Origin: CALLPQ01 sp964479275
GTDB taxonomy: Bacteria; Pseudomonadota; Alphaproteobacteria; Caulobacterales; Parvularculaceae
Assembly: GCA_964479275.1 (NCBI GenBank)
Contig: CAYZLR010000005.1
Span: 1-64,000 of the forward strand
Length of the DNA stretch: 64,000 nt
Direction of reading: 5' to 3'
Shown: positions 16,751 through 24,937 of the stretch, one piece after another
How the letters are laid out: each line of letters opens with the position of its first letter
Position numbering within the stretch: position 1 is the first letter of the stretch
Translations under genes and position numbers: made by a program
Notes under the pieces: generated by a model
What the model was told of the DNA's origin: nothing
Databases searched by the model: none
Seen by the model: the letters and a program-made list of their open reading frames with translations, nothing else

Positions 16751-18052
16751 ATGCGCGTAGTAATGGTTGGAACGGGGTATGTTGGGTTGGTATCAGGAGC
16801 CTGTTTTGCTGACTTTGGCCATGATGTCACTTGCGTCGATAAAGATATCGATAAAATCGACAAGCTTAAGGCCGGGGAAATTCCTATTTATGAGCCTGGT
16901 CTTGAGGCTTTAGTTGCTGAAAATGTTAAGGCTGGGCGTTTAAATTTCACCACTGATTTGGCCGCGTCTATCCCAGATGCTGATGCTGTCTTTATTGCTG
17001 TGGGAACACCATCAAGGCGCGGTGATGGTTTTGCTGATCTCAGTTATGTCTATGCGGCAGCGGAAGAGATTGCCGCATCGTTGTCTGGGTATACTGTTGT
17101 GGTAACAAAGTCGACGGTCCCGGTGGGCACAGGAAGCGAAGTTGAAGCGATTATCAAACGAACCCGGCCCGAAGCTGATTTTGACGTGGCATCAAACCCT
17201 GAATTTTTACGCGAAGGTGCGGCTATTGAAGATTTTAAACGCCCAGATCGTGTTGTCGTTGGGGCTGAAGATGATCGTGCCATTGAGATTATGCGCGAGT
17301 TATATCGCCCCCTTTACATAAACGAGACACCAATCGTTTTCACGAATCGCGCGACTTCGGAACTGATTAAGTATGCCGCCAATGCATTTTTGGCCACAAA
17401 AATCACTTTCATCAATGAAATGGCCGATCTATGTGAAAAGGTTGGGGCTGATGTTCAAGAGGTTGCTAGAGGGATTGGTCTCGATGGTCGGATCGGGGCG
17501 AAGTTCCTTCATGCAGGTCCCGGTTATGGGGGCTCTTGCTTTCCTAAAGATACGCTTGCGCTGGCAAAAACAGCACAGCAAGTTGGGGCTCCAACAAGAA
17601 TTGTGGAAGCGGTTGTGACGATCAATGATGAACGTAAGAAAGCCATGGCTCAGCGCGTTATTGATGCTTGTGGCGGCGATGTAAAAGGGAAAACTATTGC
17701 TGTTCTTGGGTTAACTTTTAAACCAAATACGGATGATATGCGCGATGCTCCAGCATTGGATATTATTCCGATGTTACAAGCTGCGGGAGCTGAGATTAGG
17801 GCTTATGATCCTGCGGGAATGAAAGAGAGTCAGCATCTTCTTAAAAATGTTGAATTTTGCGAAGGCCCCTATGAGACTTTAGAAAAAGCTGACATTGTTG
17901 TTCTTATCACCGAATGGGATGTTTTTAGAGCTCTTGACCTGCAACGCATGAAATCATTAATGACAACCCCAATAATGGTTGACCTTAGAAATGTTTACCG
18001 ACCAAGTGTGATGGTACAAAACGGCTTTCAATATGCTTCCATAGGACGATAG
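16751..18052 (+). CDS. ugd: UDP-glucose 6-dehydrogenase
   Basis: 433 residues. It has an N-terminal NAD-binding fold (Gly-Thr-Gly-Tyr-Val-Gly-Leu-Val-Ser-Gly), a central dimerisation helix and a catalytic Cys near residue 263 in Gly-Tyr-Gly-Gly-Ser-Cys-Phe-Pro-Lys-Asp, then the C-terminal UDP-binding domain. It oxidises UDP-glucose to UDP-glucuronate, a precursor for acidic exopolysaccharide, which fits the upstream priming transferase. The start is supported by GAGAGG about 7 bases upstream. Confidence 0.96.
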   Translation: MRVVMVGTGYVGLVSGACFADFGHDVTCVDKDIDKIDKLKAGEIPIYEPGLEALVAENVKAGRLNFTTDLAASIPDADAVFIAVGTPSRRGDGFADLSYVYAAAEEIAASLSGYTVVVTKSTVPVGTGSEVEAIIKRTRPEADFDVASNPEFLREGAAIEDFKRPDRVVVGAEDDRAIEIMRELYRPLYINETPIVFTNRATSELIKYAANAFLATKITFINEMADLCEKVGADVQEVARGIGLDGRIGAKFLHAGPGYGGSCFPKDTLALAKTAQQVGAPTRIVEAVVTINDERKKAMAQRVIDACGGDVKGKTIAVLGLTFKPNTDDMRDAPALDIIPMLQAAGAEIRAYDPAGMKESQHLLKNVEFCEGPYETLEKADIVVLITEWDVFRALDLQRMKSLMTTPIMVDLRNVYRPSVMVQNGFQYASIGR

Positions 18053-18117
18053 AACGAATAAACACATACCGCTTCTTCCAGGGACGGATGATAACTGATT
18101 AGAAAACGAGAGTACAA

Positions 18118-18810
18118 ATGGCTGATTTAAAATTATACGATCTCGCTGGCGCTGATTGCAATGTTCGCTTTAGCCCCTTTTGCTGGTTGGCAAAGTTTGG
18201 CTTGCTGCACAAAGGGTTAGATTTTGAAACTGTAGCGCTCGGCTTTTTACCCAAATGTGATTACCCCGATGCGGATTACGCTAAATTGCCTATGTTACAT
18301 GATGGTGATGACCTCATCAAAGATAGTGCAGAAATATTGGCGCATCTCGATAGGAAATATCAAGATCATCCCTTAACGGATAGTGAAGAAGCGGCAGCAC
18401 GATCGCAGGAGATCCAAAAATGGATGGGCGAGGAATTGTTTCCTGCGCTCGGGCCACTGATGTTTCATCGTGTTGCAAATGCTATTACGCATGAAGATGC
18501 TGAGTATTTTCGAAAAACACGTGAGGAACGTTTTGGCATGAGTTTGGAAAAATTAGCGTCATCTCCAGATTTGCCACAAAATGTTACAAAAGCACTGACG
18601 ACGTTAGGGACTATTTTAGGGGATAATCCATTTTTAGGGGGCAACAATCCTGACTTGTCAGATTATCTTGCGGCTTCTCCACTGATGTGGAAACATTCCA
18701 TCTCTTCTGAAGCGCTATATGAGATTCCGGAAAATATAATCAGTTGGTTTGATCGCATCAGCCGATATTATGACCATCCCTCAATGAAAATTCATTGTGC
18801 AAACTGCTAG
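18118..18810 (+). CDS. glutathione S-transferase family protein, LigE/LigF-like N-terminus
   Basis: 230 residues. The N-terminal thioredoxin-like domain carries Arg-Phe-Ser-Pro-Phe-Cys-Trp and Leu-Leu-His-Lys-Gly-Leu-Asp-Phe-Glu-Thr-Val, a pattern I associate with beta-etherase-type (LigE/LigF) bacterial GSTs, followed by Asp-Ser-Ala-Glu-Ile near the glutathione site. The C-terminal half is helical. Sixteen bases separate it from the next gene, so it probably heads a small operon with the RatA/Coq10 protein and the dehydrogenase. The true substrate is unknown. Confidence 0.82.
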   Translation: MADLKLYDLAGADCNVRFSPFCWLAKFGLLHKGLDFETVALGFLPKCDYPDADYAKLPMLHDGDDLIKDSAEILAHLDRKYQDHPLTDSEEAAARSQEIQKWMGEELFPALGPLMFHRVANAITHEDAEYFRKTREERFGMSLEKLASSPDLPQNVTKALTTLGTILGDNPFLGGNNPDLSDYLAASPLMWKHSISSEALYEIPENIISWFDRISRYYDHPSMKIHCANC

Positions 18811-18826
18811 GGACTAACAGATATTT

Positions 18827-19297
18827 ATGGTGCAGCGTCAGCAGGAAATAAAACTTCCCTTTTCACCTAAGGCTATGTTTGATTTGGTCGCAGATGTGGA
18901 GTGTTACCCTGAGTTTGTTCCCTATTGTACTGGGCTGCGTATTCTAAAGCGGTCTCAGCACAATGATACCGATATCTTACTTGCACAGATGATTGTTCAG
19001 TATAAGGTTTTTCGGGAACAATTTAAGTGTAAGGTCATCTTAGATCCCACACGCTTAACGATTGACGTTGATTTTGTTGAAGGGCCGATCAAAAAACTTG
19101 AGAATAAATGGCGTTTTCACGATTTGGACGATGCAGGCTCGAAAACAGACTTCTTTATTGATTTTGAATTCAATAATTTTCTCCTGCAAAATGCTAGCAA
19201 TAGAGCTTTTGATAAAGTCTATACGTATCTAACCAATGCATTTGTGGAAAGAGCTCATCACTTACATGGATCAAACTCAACTGAAGCACTGACATAA
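18827..19297 (+). CDS. RatA/Coq10-type START-domain protein
   Basis: 156 residues matching the polyketide-cyclase/START fold of the Coq10/RatA family: Phe-Asp-Leu-Val-Ala-Asp-Val-Glu-Cys-Tyr-Pro-Glu-Phe-Val-Pro-Tyr-Cys near residues 20-36 and a Glu-Gly-Pro-Ile-Lys-Lys-Leu motif in the middle. Family members bind ubiquinone and help its delivery; the E. coli homologue was also reported as the RatA ribosome-association toxin. With no RatB partner here, a quinone-related role seems more likely. Confidence 0.88.
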   Translation: MVQRQQEIKLPFSPKAMFDLVADVECYPEFVPYCTGLRILKRSQHNDTDILLAQMIVQYKVFREQFKCKVILDPTRLTIDVDFVEGPIKKLENKWRFHDLDDAGSKTDFFIDFEFNNFLLQNASNRAFDKVYTYLTNAFVERAHHLHGSNSTEALT

Positions 19298-19306
19298 GGT
19301 ATAATA

Positions 19307-20197
19307 ATGACAAAAATAGGCTTTATTGGACTCGGGAATATGGGTGGCCCCATGGCGGCAAATCTTGCCAAAGCGGGTCATGAAGTTACAGCGACTGATC
19401 TATCTATTGGCGCTATCGACAGGGCAGTTGATGCTGGTTGTTTGCGCGGTGATACGGTTGCGGCATGTGTTCATGACGCCGAAATTGTGGTTACCATGCT
19501 ACCTGCGGGCCCCCATGTTCTCTCTGTGTATAATGCCGCATATGGCGTTTTGAAGAATGCCCAAAAAGGAGCTTTATTCATTGATAGCTCTACCATTGAT
19601 GTTGTGTCTGCGCGTGAAGTTATTGGAGGGGCGCTCAAGCAAGGATTTGAGATGGTAGATGCGCCGGTCTCGGGCGGTGTTGGTGCGGCCCAAGCGGGCA
19701 CATTGACCTTTATGGTTGGCGGTGAGGGCAGCTCTTTCAAAAAAGCTAAGCCCGTTTTAGAAATTATGGGAAAGAATATTTTCCACGCGGGTGCTGCCGG
19801 CAATGGTCAGGTCGCTAAAATTGCCAATAATATGCTGCTGGGTATCACCATGATTGGCACTTGCGAAGCTTTTAACCTAGCGCAAAAACTTGGCCTCGAT
19901 GCTCAAACATTTTATGATATTTCCTCGACGGCATCGGGGCAATCCTGGTCGATGACGTCCTACTGCCCGGCACCGGGGCCGGTTGAATCAGCACCTTCAA
20001 ATAAAGAGTATGCACCGGGGTTTGCTGCGGCGATGATGTTAAAAGATATGCGTCTGGCTCAAGAAGCAGCGCATAGCGCTAAAGCCGCAACACCACTCGG
20101 TGCGCAAGCAGAAGCATTATATGCGTTGATGGAAAGTGCTGGCCGTGATGATCTGGATTTTTCAGGAGTGATGAAATTAATAAACGGTTCGCTATAA
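19307..20197 (+). CDS. mmsB: 3-hydroxyisobutyrate dehydrogenase family protein
   Basis: 296 residues of the beta-hydroxyacid dehydrogenase family. It has an N-terminal NAD-binding motif Gly-Phe-Ile-Gly-Leu-Gly-Asn-Met-Gly-Gly-Pro-Met, the substrate loop Asp-Ala-Pro-Val-Ser-Gly-Gly-Val, and the catalytic Lys in Gly-Gln-Val-Ala-Lys-Ile-Ala-Asn-Asn-Met. These fit MmsB of valine degradation, although glyoxylate/tartronate semialdehyde reductases share the motifs. It begins 9 bases after the RatA/Coq10 gene. No other valine-degradation gene is adjacent. Confidence 0.88.
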   Translation: MTKIGFIGLGNMGGPMAANLAKAGHEVTATDLSIGAIDRAVDAGCLRGDTVAACVHDAEIVVTMLPAGPHVLSVYNAAYGVLKNAQKGALFIDSSTIDVVSAREVIGGALKQGFEMVDAPVSGGVGAAQAGTLTFMVGGEGSSFKKAKPVLEIMGKNIFHAGAAGNGQVAKIANNMLLGITMIGTCEAFNLAQKLGLDAQTFYDISSTASGQSWSMTSYCPAPGPVESAPSNKEYAPGFAAAMMLKDMRLAQEAAHSAKAATPLGAQAEALYALMESAGRDDLDFSGVMKLINGSL

Positions 20198-20436
20198 CTG
20201 TTATCACGACTGATCATGAGATCGATTATTGATGATGTTTGGGGGATCTCTCTCGCTATAATGTGCGCGAAAAATTACCCCGACCCAAATGTAATCAAAA
20301 ATGTAATCAAGGAAGTGCTATAGCTTATTGTTTTATCGGATTTTGCTAACCCCCAATGGGTCGTCACTTGGTCTAAATCATTTTGCGTGACTGTGGGAAC
20401 CGATTGAACTGCAATAAATGTGAAATAAGAAAGACT

Positions 20437-20477
20437 TAAAGCACCTTGGCGATTCAATTTGAGGTGGAGGTGTTTTA
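20437..20477 (+). repeat. 41-nt dispersed repeat, copy A
   Basis: This segment matches 21377-21417 at 35 of 41 positions without gaps, including the invariant core GGCGATTCAATTTGA. The copies are exactly 940 bp apart in the same orientation and flank the peroxiredoxin gene. Confidence 0.6.
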
Positions 20478-20507
20478 AAATAGTTTTTACCACTGCGATA
20501 GAGGTAA

Positions 20508-20544
20508 AAAAGTGTGGCACACTCTTTCGAAGTGCCACACTTTT
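20508..20544. terminator. bidirectional terminator hairpin between mmsB and peroxiredoxin
   Basis: AAAAGTGTGGCAC (20508-20520) and GTGCCACACTTTT (20532-20544) form a perfect 13-bp stem with an 11-nt loop. The A/T tract at the stem base gives a U-run in either direction, so it can end both the mmsB transcript and the leftward peroxiredoxin transcript. Confidence 0.8.
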
Positions 20545-20618
20545 AAAATCAATGGTAATGATATGGTATTCTGACGCGCGACAAATACGCTATGTTAAAT
20601 AATGCGCCAGATCACATC

Positions 20619-21140
20619 TTATGCGCGTTCTTTAAGCCAGTTTAGCATTGTTTTCGCATCTGAAACTTCGAAAGGGTCAGAAGGACAATTATCATCGAAA
20701 CCAGCTTCAGAGAAGATTTTTTCGACTTCGCCATCATTGATAAAGGCCGAATAACGCCATGAGCGCATTCCGAAACCCAGATTGTCTTTGTCAACGAGCA
20801 TACCCATTTTGCGGGTGAACTCGCCCGATCCATCAGGCAATAGACGTACATTTTCCACACCCATATGCTTGCCCCATTGGAACATCACAAAGGCATCGTT
20901 CACGCTGAGGCAGATAACTTCGTCAACGCCAAGAGCTTTAAATTCCTCTATTGCTGCTTCATAACCTGGTAAGTGAGTTGATGAGCATGTTGGTGTGAAG
21001 GCGCCTGGCAGAGCAAACAAAACAACTTTACGGTTTTTAAAAAGTTCATCGCTGGTAACATCTTGCCAGCGAAAAGGATTATCACCTTCAATAGATTCAT
21101 CGCGGACACGGGTTTTAAACGTAACTTGAGGGGCTTTCAT
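20619..21140 (-). CDS. peroxiredoxin, Prx5/type II (glutaredoxin- or glutathione-dependent)
   Basis: 173 residues from the ATG at 21140, chosen because GGAG lies 9 bases upstream; an in-frame TTG at 21155 overlaps that site. The peroxidatic Cys lies in Pro-Gly-Ala-Phe-Thr-Pro-Thr-Cys-Ser-Ser-Thr-His-Leu-Pro-Gly-Tyr, the Prx5 signature. Another cysteine is near the C-terminal third (Asp-Asp-Asn-Cys-Pro-Ser). It reduces hydrogen peroxide and alkyl hydroperoxides in the cytoplasm. It stands alone, bounded by the 41-nt repeats. Confidence 0.93.
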   Translation of the reverse strand: MKAPQVTFKTRVRDESIEGDNPFRWQDVTSDELFKNRKVVLFALPGAFTPTCSSTHLPGYEAAIEEFKALGVDEVICLSVNDAFVMFQWGKHMGVENVRLLPDGSGEFTRKMGMLVDKDNLGFGMRSWRYSAFINDGEVEKIFSEAGFDDNCPSDPFEVSDAKTMLNWLKERA

Positions 21141-21455
21141 CTTTATAATCTCCAAAATTTTTTTTATGTGGTGGGAATCACATGATTTAATATGGGGAGG
21201 TATATCGGGAAATGTCGCATTTTAGAAATAAATAATACGAATTATGAGTATCGGTTTAGTCGATCTGTGAACTACGTCACCTTAATAAATAGAGTATTGA
21301 TGTAATTATCAGAATCCACATGATAAATTTAGATTAATTTGTCCAGGCACCTAATCGCTAGGACAGATTTTGCTCGTAAAGTACCTCGGCGATTCAATTT
21401 GAAGTTGAGGGGCTTTAACGTTTTAGGCTCGGCGTCTATGCTCTCGGAAAATGCT
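21141..21455. other. intergenic region with repeat B and a long inverted repeat
   Basis: 315 bp upstream of the peroxiredoxin and downstream of the Kelch gene. It contains the second 41-nt repeat copy (21377-21417) and the left arm of an inverted repeat (21358-21374) whose right arm is inside the 3' end of the Kelch gene. No credible gene. Confidence 0.5.
21377..21417 (+). repeat. 41-nt dispersed repeat, copy B
   Basis: It matches copy A (20437-20477) at 35 of 41 positions. It sits inside the imperfect inverted repeat whose arms are 21358-21374 and 21463-21480, suggesting a decayed mobile or extragenic palindromic element. Confidence 0.6.
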
Positions 21456-22802
21456 CTAAGTCAGCAAAAACCTGTCCAAGACGTTCGATGTTTGAACCCC
21501 TCCAGGGCGCGCGGCACCGCCAATGACATAAATTGCATCATTCAAATTCACCGCGCCTAATCCATGTCTTGGTCGCGGCATGGGGCTTACGCTATGCCAG
21601 CGGTCTTCGCTGGTGTCATAAGCCCAGACCTTTTTATAGACCCCGCCATCACGATTGCGGGTTCCAAAATACTCACCGCCAAAAACATAGATAATATCCC
21701 CAATGGCGGCGGCGGCAAGGCCGGCTTGCGCCTGTGGCATTGGGCGCAATTTTTGCCAGCGATCCGATAGGGGGTCATAAGCTTCTGTTATATCCAGGTT
21801 GCCACCGGAAACGCGTCGCCCGCCCATTAAATACAACACGCCGCGCATCGCAACGCCGGCCGCGGAGTTACGGGGGATGCTCATCGGGGCTAATTCAATC
21901 CATTGCCGTGCTCTGGGATCATAGGCATAGTGACGATCAGTATCAATATGATCCGCCCATTGAGAATTACGGCTCCCTCCCGGAGCGCGCCCCCCAACCA
22001 CATGGATGAACCCATTTAGCGATACGCAAACAGCTTCGGATTGCGGGGAAGGCATGTTGCCAACATATTCCCATTTATCATCCAGTGAGGCGAGCCGGTA
22101 AATTCGATCGCGCATCTCCCAACCAGCATTTCTGTTATTACTCGAAAACCCTCCAAGGGCATAAAGATACCCATTTTGTGGGACGAGCTGAATATGATGA
22201 CCAGCATCGGGGAAGGCAGGCCCAATTGTCCAGCGATCCGCGATGGGATCATAAACGCTAACCTGGCGCGTTGCGGCGACCCGTCCATTGTTAACACCGA
22301 CAATTCCCCCGGCGTTAACAATGATATTGAATCGCTGCGCTCTAAGTGCTTTTCTCGATTGGCGATTTGCAATTTGATTTGTCCAAAAGGGGGCGGGGTA
22401 AATCTCCTGAACTGGAAAAGGCATATCCGCTAGCCGTGTCCATTTTGCATCAATATGCTGCCCTGAATCAGGTTTTATGCGCGGGTTATTAGGAGCATCT
22501 TTCGGGTTTGTATTAACATCAGGGAGATTGTCTTCATCAATGTTCTTTGGATAGTAATCATCATCATAATCGGGGAGTGGATCTGGATAGGGTTGTCGCG
22601 CCTGCACACTATTTTGTTGGTATACGTCCGAACGAGAAAATGCGCTGGCGTGGAGAAACGAATTTGCAGTGAGAGTACTCAGTCCGAGTGCGGCGCTATT
22701 TTTCAAAAAAGAGCGCCGTTGGGCTGGGAATTGATTTGGCGGTGTTTCGCTACCTCTAGTTGTCTGCGTTGAGTGATCCCGATTTTTGCTTCGTTTTACC
22801 AT
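21456..22802 (-). CDS. Tat-exported six-Kelch-repeat propeller protein
   Basis: 448 residues. A twin-arginine signal (Arg-Arg-Ser-Phe-Leu-Lys-Asn at about 29-35, then a hydrophobic stretch) is followed by a Pro/Asp/Asn-rich segment. Six Kelch units follow, recognisable by Leu-Tyr-Xaa-Leu-Gly-Gly or Ile-Tyr-Val-Ile-Gly-Gly strands and Tyr-Asp-Pro-Xaa-Xaa-Asp-Arg-Trp, enough for a six-bladed beta-propeller. The ribosome binding site AAGGTGG supports the start. It lies 37 bp after the SodC gene on the same strand. The Tat signal implies folding before export, perhaps with a cofactor. The ligand is unknown. Confidence 0.88.
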   Translation of the reverse strand: MVKRSKNRDHSTQTTRGSETPPNQFPAQRRSFLKNSAALGLSTLTANSFLHASAFSRSDVYQQNSVQARQPYPDPLPDYDDDYYPKNIDEDNLPDVNTNPKDAPNNPRIKPDSGQHIDAKWTRLADMPFPVQEIYPAPFWTNQIANRQSRKALRAQRFNIIVNAGGIVGVNNGRVAATRQVSVYDPIADRWTIGPAFPDAGHHIQLVPQNGYLYALGGFSSNNRNAGWEMRDRIYRLASLDDKWEYVGNMPSPQSEAVCVSLNGFIHVVGGRAPGGSRNSQWADHIDTDRHYAYDPRARQWIELAPMSIPRNSAAGVAMRGVLYLMGGRRVSGGNLDITEAYDPLSDRWQKLRPMPQAQAGLAAAAIGDIIYVFGGEYFGTRNRDGGVYKKVWAYDTSEDRWHSVSPMPRPRHGLGAVNLNDAIYVIGGAARPGGVQTSNVLDRFLLT

Positions 22803-22839
22803 TCCATTACCACCTTATCTCCCCAATGTGTGATAAAGT

Positions 22840-23490
22840 TTAACGCCCAACCACAGCACATGCAATGCGTCCCCCTGCGCCTCCAATGGGTTGAGAGCGA
22901 TGATCGTCACGATTTTCGTGAATGATGACCGCAAAACCATCATCATCTAACAACGGATGGGCGTTTCCCAGTGTTCCAGTCGCCTCTGAGGGGTAAAGAG
23001 ACAATCCAGTGCGGAAAATCTCAGCTGTTGCTCGTCCGTCAGCACCAGCATAGATGTTGGGAATATCCGCTCTTTCTGCCCCTTGTTGATTGAGTAATCC
23101 GTGTTGATTTTGATCGGGATCAACATGCCCGCCAGACGCTTTAAACCCGCTATCTCCGTCAGAACAGTCACCGATTTGATGAAGATGAATACCATGCCAC
23201 CCTTGAGGTAATTGCGAGACATCGACACGTATTAAAACACCGCCATTGGGTGCACCAATGAACACGACATTTCCAACAGTTTTGCCTTGCGAGTTGTTGA
23301 ATTGACCAGGGGTGTGCACGCCTTCACTTAACGCGAGATCATCTAACAATGCTGGCGCTTTTTGCGGCTGTGACGATGGTTCGCCTCTACCGCATCCCGA
23401 TAGGAAGAGGATGGAAAAAAGGCCACTTATGACCCAAAATGTCTTTAGCATTGGTTTTGTGCAAGATAGAAAGATAGATTTGTCGTTCAC
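22840..23490 (-). CDS. sodC: Cu,Zn superoxide dismutase, lipoprotein
   Basis: 216 residues from a GTG at 23490, preceded by AGGAG at 7 bases. A signal peptide ends in the lipobox Leu-Ser-Gly-Cys near residue 33, so the mature enzyme should be membrane anchored. The catalytic domain has copper ligands in His-Leu-His-Gln-Ile-Gly-Asp-Cys, the zinc loop with several His and Asp residues, and the late His in Ile-Ile-His-Glu-Asn-Arg-Asp-Asp-His. It dismutates superoxide outside the cytoplasm. It is divergent from the beta-helix/cytochrome pair and probably co-transcribed with the Kelch gene. Confidence 0.94.
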   Translation of the reverse strand: MNDKSIFLSCTKPMLKTFWVISGLFSILFLSGCGRGEPSSQPQKAPALLDDLALSEGVHTPGQFNNSQGKTVGNVVFIGAPNGGVLIRVDVSQLPQGWHGIHLHQIGDCSDGDSGFKASGGHVDPDQNQHGLLNQQGAERADIPNIYAGADGRATAEIFRTGLSLYPSEATGTLGNAHPLLDDDGFAVIIHENRDDHRSQPIGGAGGRIACAVVGR

Positions 23491-23544
23491 GCGGATGCTC
23501 CTGATTAATTTAGCTGCTCTAGCATAAGCGGTGTTTCGTCCAAG

Positions 23545-23576
23545 ATCAAAACCTTCCTTAAACTCAATGTTTTGAT
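23545..23576. promoter_or_regulatory. inverted repeat in the sodC / beta-helix divergent promoter region
   Basis: ATCAAAAC (23545-23552) and GTTTTGAT (23569-23576) are perfect complements 16 bases apart. The position between two divergent operons suits a shared operator; no trailing T-run is present. Confidence 0.35.
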
Positions 23577-23684
23577 TGGATTGGCGATGAAACAGCGCCG
23601 TGTAACTGCATAGACCAGTCGTTCATCTATTGACCCGATGGCAAAAACCCCTCAAATTTTAATGAAAATAAGGGAAATCATCCG

Positions 23685-24935
23685 ATGAATGCTCTGTATC
23701 GACATACCACCGAGAAACGGTCACGCAGGAACTTGAAAATTGCCGCTGGCTTCATTGTTATGCTTGGGGTTGCCTCCTGTAGTCAGGAAAACACAAAAAC
23801 ACCCGCTGTTAATGTGGATTATCAGGAAAAACTGCTTGAACAATTGATTGATGCCAAGCCAGGAGATGTGATCTCTATTCCTGAGGGGACTTACGCATTT
23901 GATCGAGGGTTATCGCTAAATATCGATGATATTACGATCCGTGGTGCTGGTATGGACAAAACTATCTTGAGTTTTAAAAATCAGATCGCCGGCGCGGAAG
24001 GTTTATTGGTCACGGCCTCTAATTTTACCATTGAAGATTTAGCGATTGAAGACGCTAAGGGGGACGCCTTAAAAATCACTGAAGGGGACAATATCATTAT
24101 TCGCCGAGTGCGGACGGAATGGACGAATGGCCCAGATACAAATAATGGCGCATATGGATTTTATCCGGTGCAAACAACGAATGTACTCATCGAGGAAAGC
24201 GTGGCGATTGCCGCAGCTGATGCTGGCATTTATGTCGGGCAATCGAAAAATGTAATTGTGCGAAATAACCGCGCTGAGTTTAATGTGGCGGGCATTGAGA
24301 TTGAAAACACTCAAGGGGCAGACGTATACGATAATGTTGCGGTTGATAATACCGGGGGCATTTTAGTGTTTAACATGCCGAATTTGACGCAATCGGGTGA
24401 AAATGTTCGTATCTATAATAATGAAGTAACGGGAAACAACACCAAGAATTTTGGTCATAAAGGGACCCCGGTGGCGAGTGTACCAGCAGGATCTGGTATT
24501 GTGGTGACGTCCCATGATAATGTTGAAATTTTTGGGAATCGTCTCACCGATAACAGAACGGCCAATGTTATCATTTCATCTGTACATTCTACAGGCTGGG
24601 TTTTAACTCGCGCAGAAGAAAGCTTTGATCCCTATCCAGAACGAATTCATGTTCATGATAATATCTATAGTGGTGGCGGCCAATCACCAGATGGATTAGA
24701 TTTAAAAACATTAAAAACATTGATGTTTGGGCTTAACGGGCGTTTGCCCGATGTCTTGTGGGACGGTTACATGCGAACGAACTTAGATAACGCTCAAATA
24801 TGCATTAACGAAAAAGACATTGAAGTCCTCAATGCCGATCAACCCAACGGAAATGCAAACCCGCGTCTTGAGCCTGGGGTTTTGGGGTGTGAATTACCGG
24901 CTTTAGAGGAGATCACATTGGCTAAGAAAAGTTAG
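23685..24935 (+). CDS. parallel beta-helix repeat lipoprotein
   Basis: 416 residues. A signal peptide ends at a lipobox (Val-Ala-Ser-Cys near residue 32). From about 60 to 320 runs a right-handed parallel beta-helix with repeated Val/Ile-Xaa-Ile-Xaa-Asn and Asp-Asn turns typical of NosD/pectate-lyase-like families. I recognise it as the beta-helix family (TIGR03805 from memory) that accompanies the HNE_0200/SO2930 diheme cytochrome, which is the next gene, starting 2 bases after this stop. It could bind a surface polysaccharide or protein. No catalytic residues can be assigned. Confidence 0.85.
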   Translation: MNALYRHTTEKRSRRNLKIAAGFIVMLGVASCSQENTKTPAVNVDYQEKLLEQLIDAKPGDVISIPEGTYAFDRGLSLNIDDITIRGAGMDKTILSFKNQIAGAEGLLVTASNFTIEDLAIEDAKGDALKITEGDNIIIRRVRTEWTNGPDTNNGAYGFYPVQTTNVLIEESVAIAAADAGIYVGQSKNVIVRNNRAEFNVAGIEIENTQGADVYDNVAVDNTGGILVFNMPNLTQSGENVRIYNNEVTGNNTKNFGHKGTPVASVPAGSGIVVTSHDNVEIFGNRLTDNRTANVIISSVHSTGWVLTRAEESFDPYPERIHVHDNIYSGGGQSPDGLDLKTLKTLMFGLNGRLPDVLWDGYMRTNLDNAQICINEKDIEVLNADQPNGNANPRLEPGVLGCELPALEEITLAKKS

Positions 24936-24937
24936 TT

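Larger units (their letters stand above)
20198..20618. other. convergent intergenic region with repeat and hairpin, no gene called
   Basis: 421 bp between mmsB and the peroxiredoxin. It holds a 12-base tandem repeat (about 20286-20309), one copy of a 41-nt diverged repeat (20437-20477) and a strong terminator hairpin (20508-20544). An 87-codon open frame on the minus strand runs through all of these and is probably spurious. Confidence 0.5.

Noticed and set aside
20257..20262. TATAAT hexamer after mmsB
   Set aside because: No matching -35 element and no rightward gene downstream.
20275..20538. 87-codon open frame on the minus strand
   Set aside because: It runs through a terminator hairpin, the 41-nt repeat and a tandem repeat, with no domain, so it is most likely non-coding.
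21339..21560. 73-codon open frame on the plus strand over repeat copy B
   Set aside because: It overlaps the Kelch gene antisense and consists largely of the repeat element; no support as a protein.
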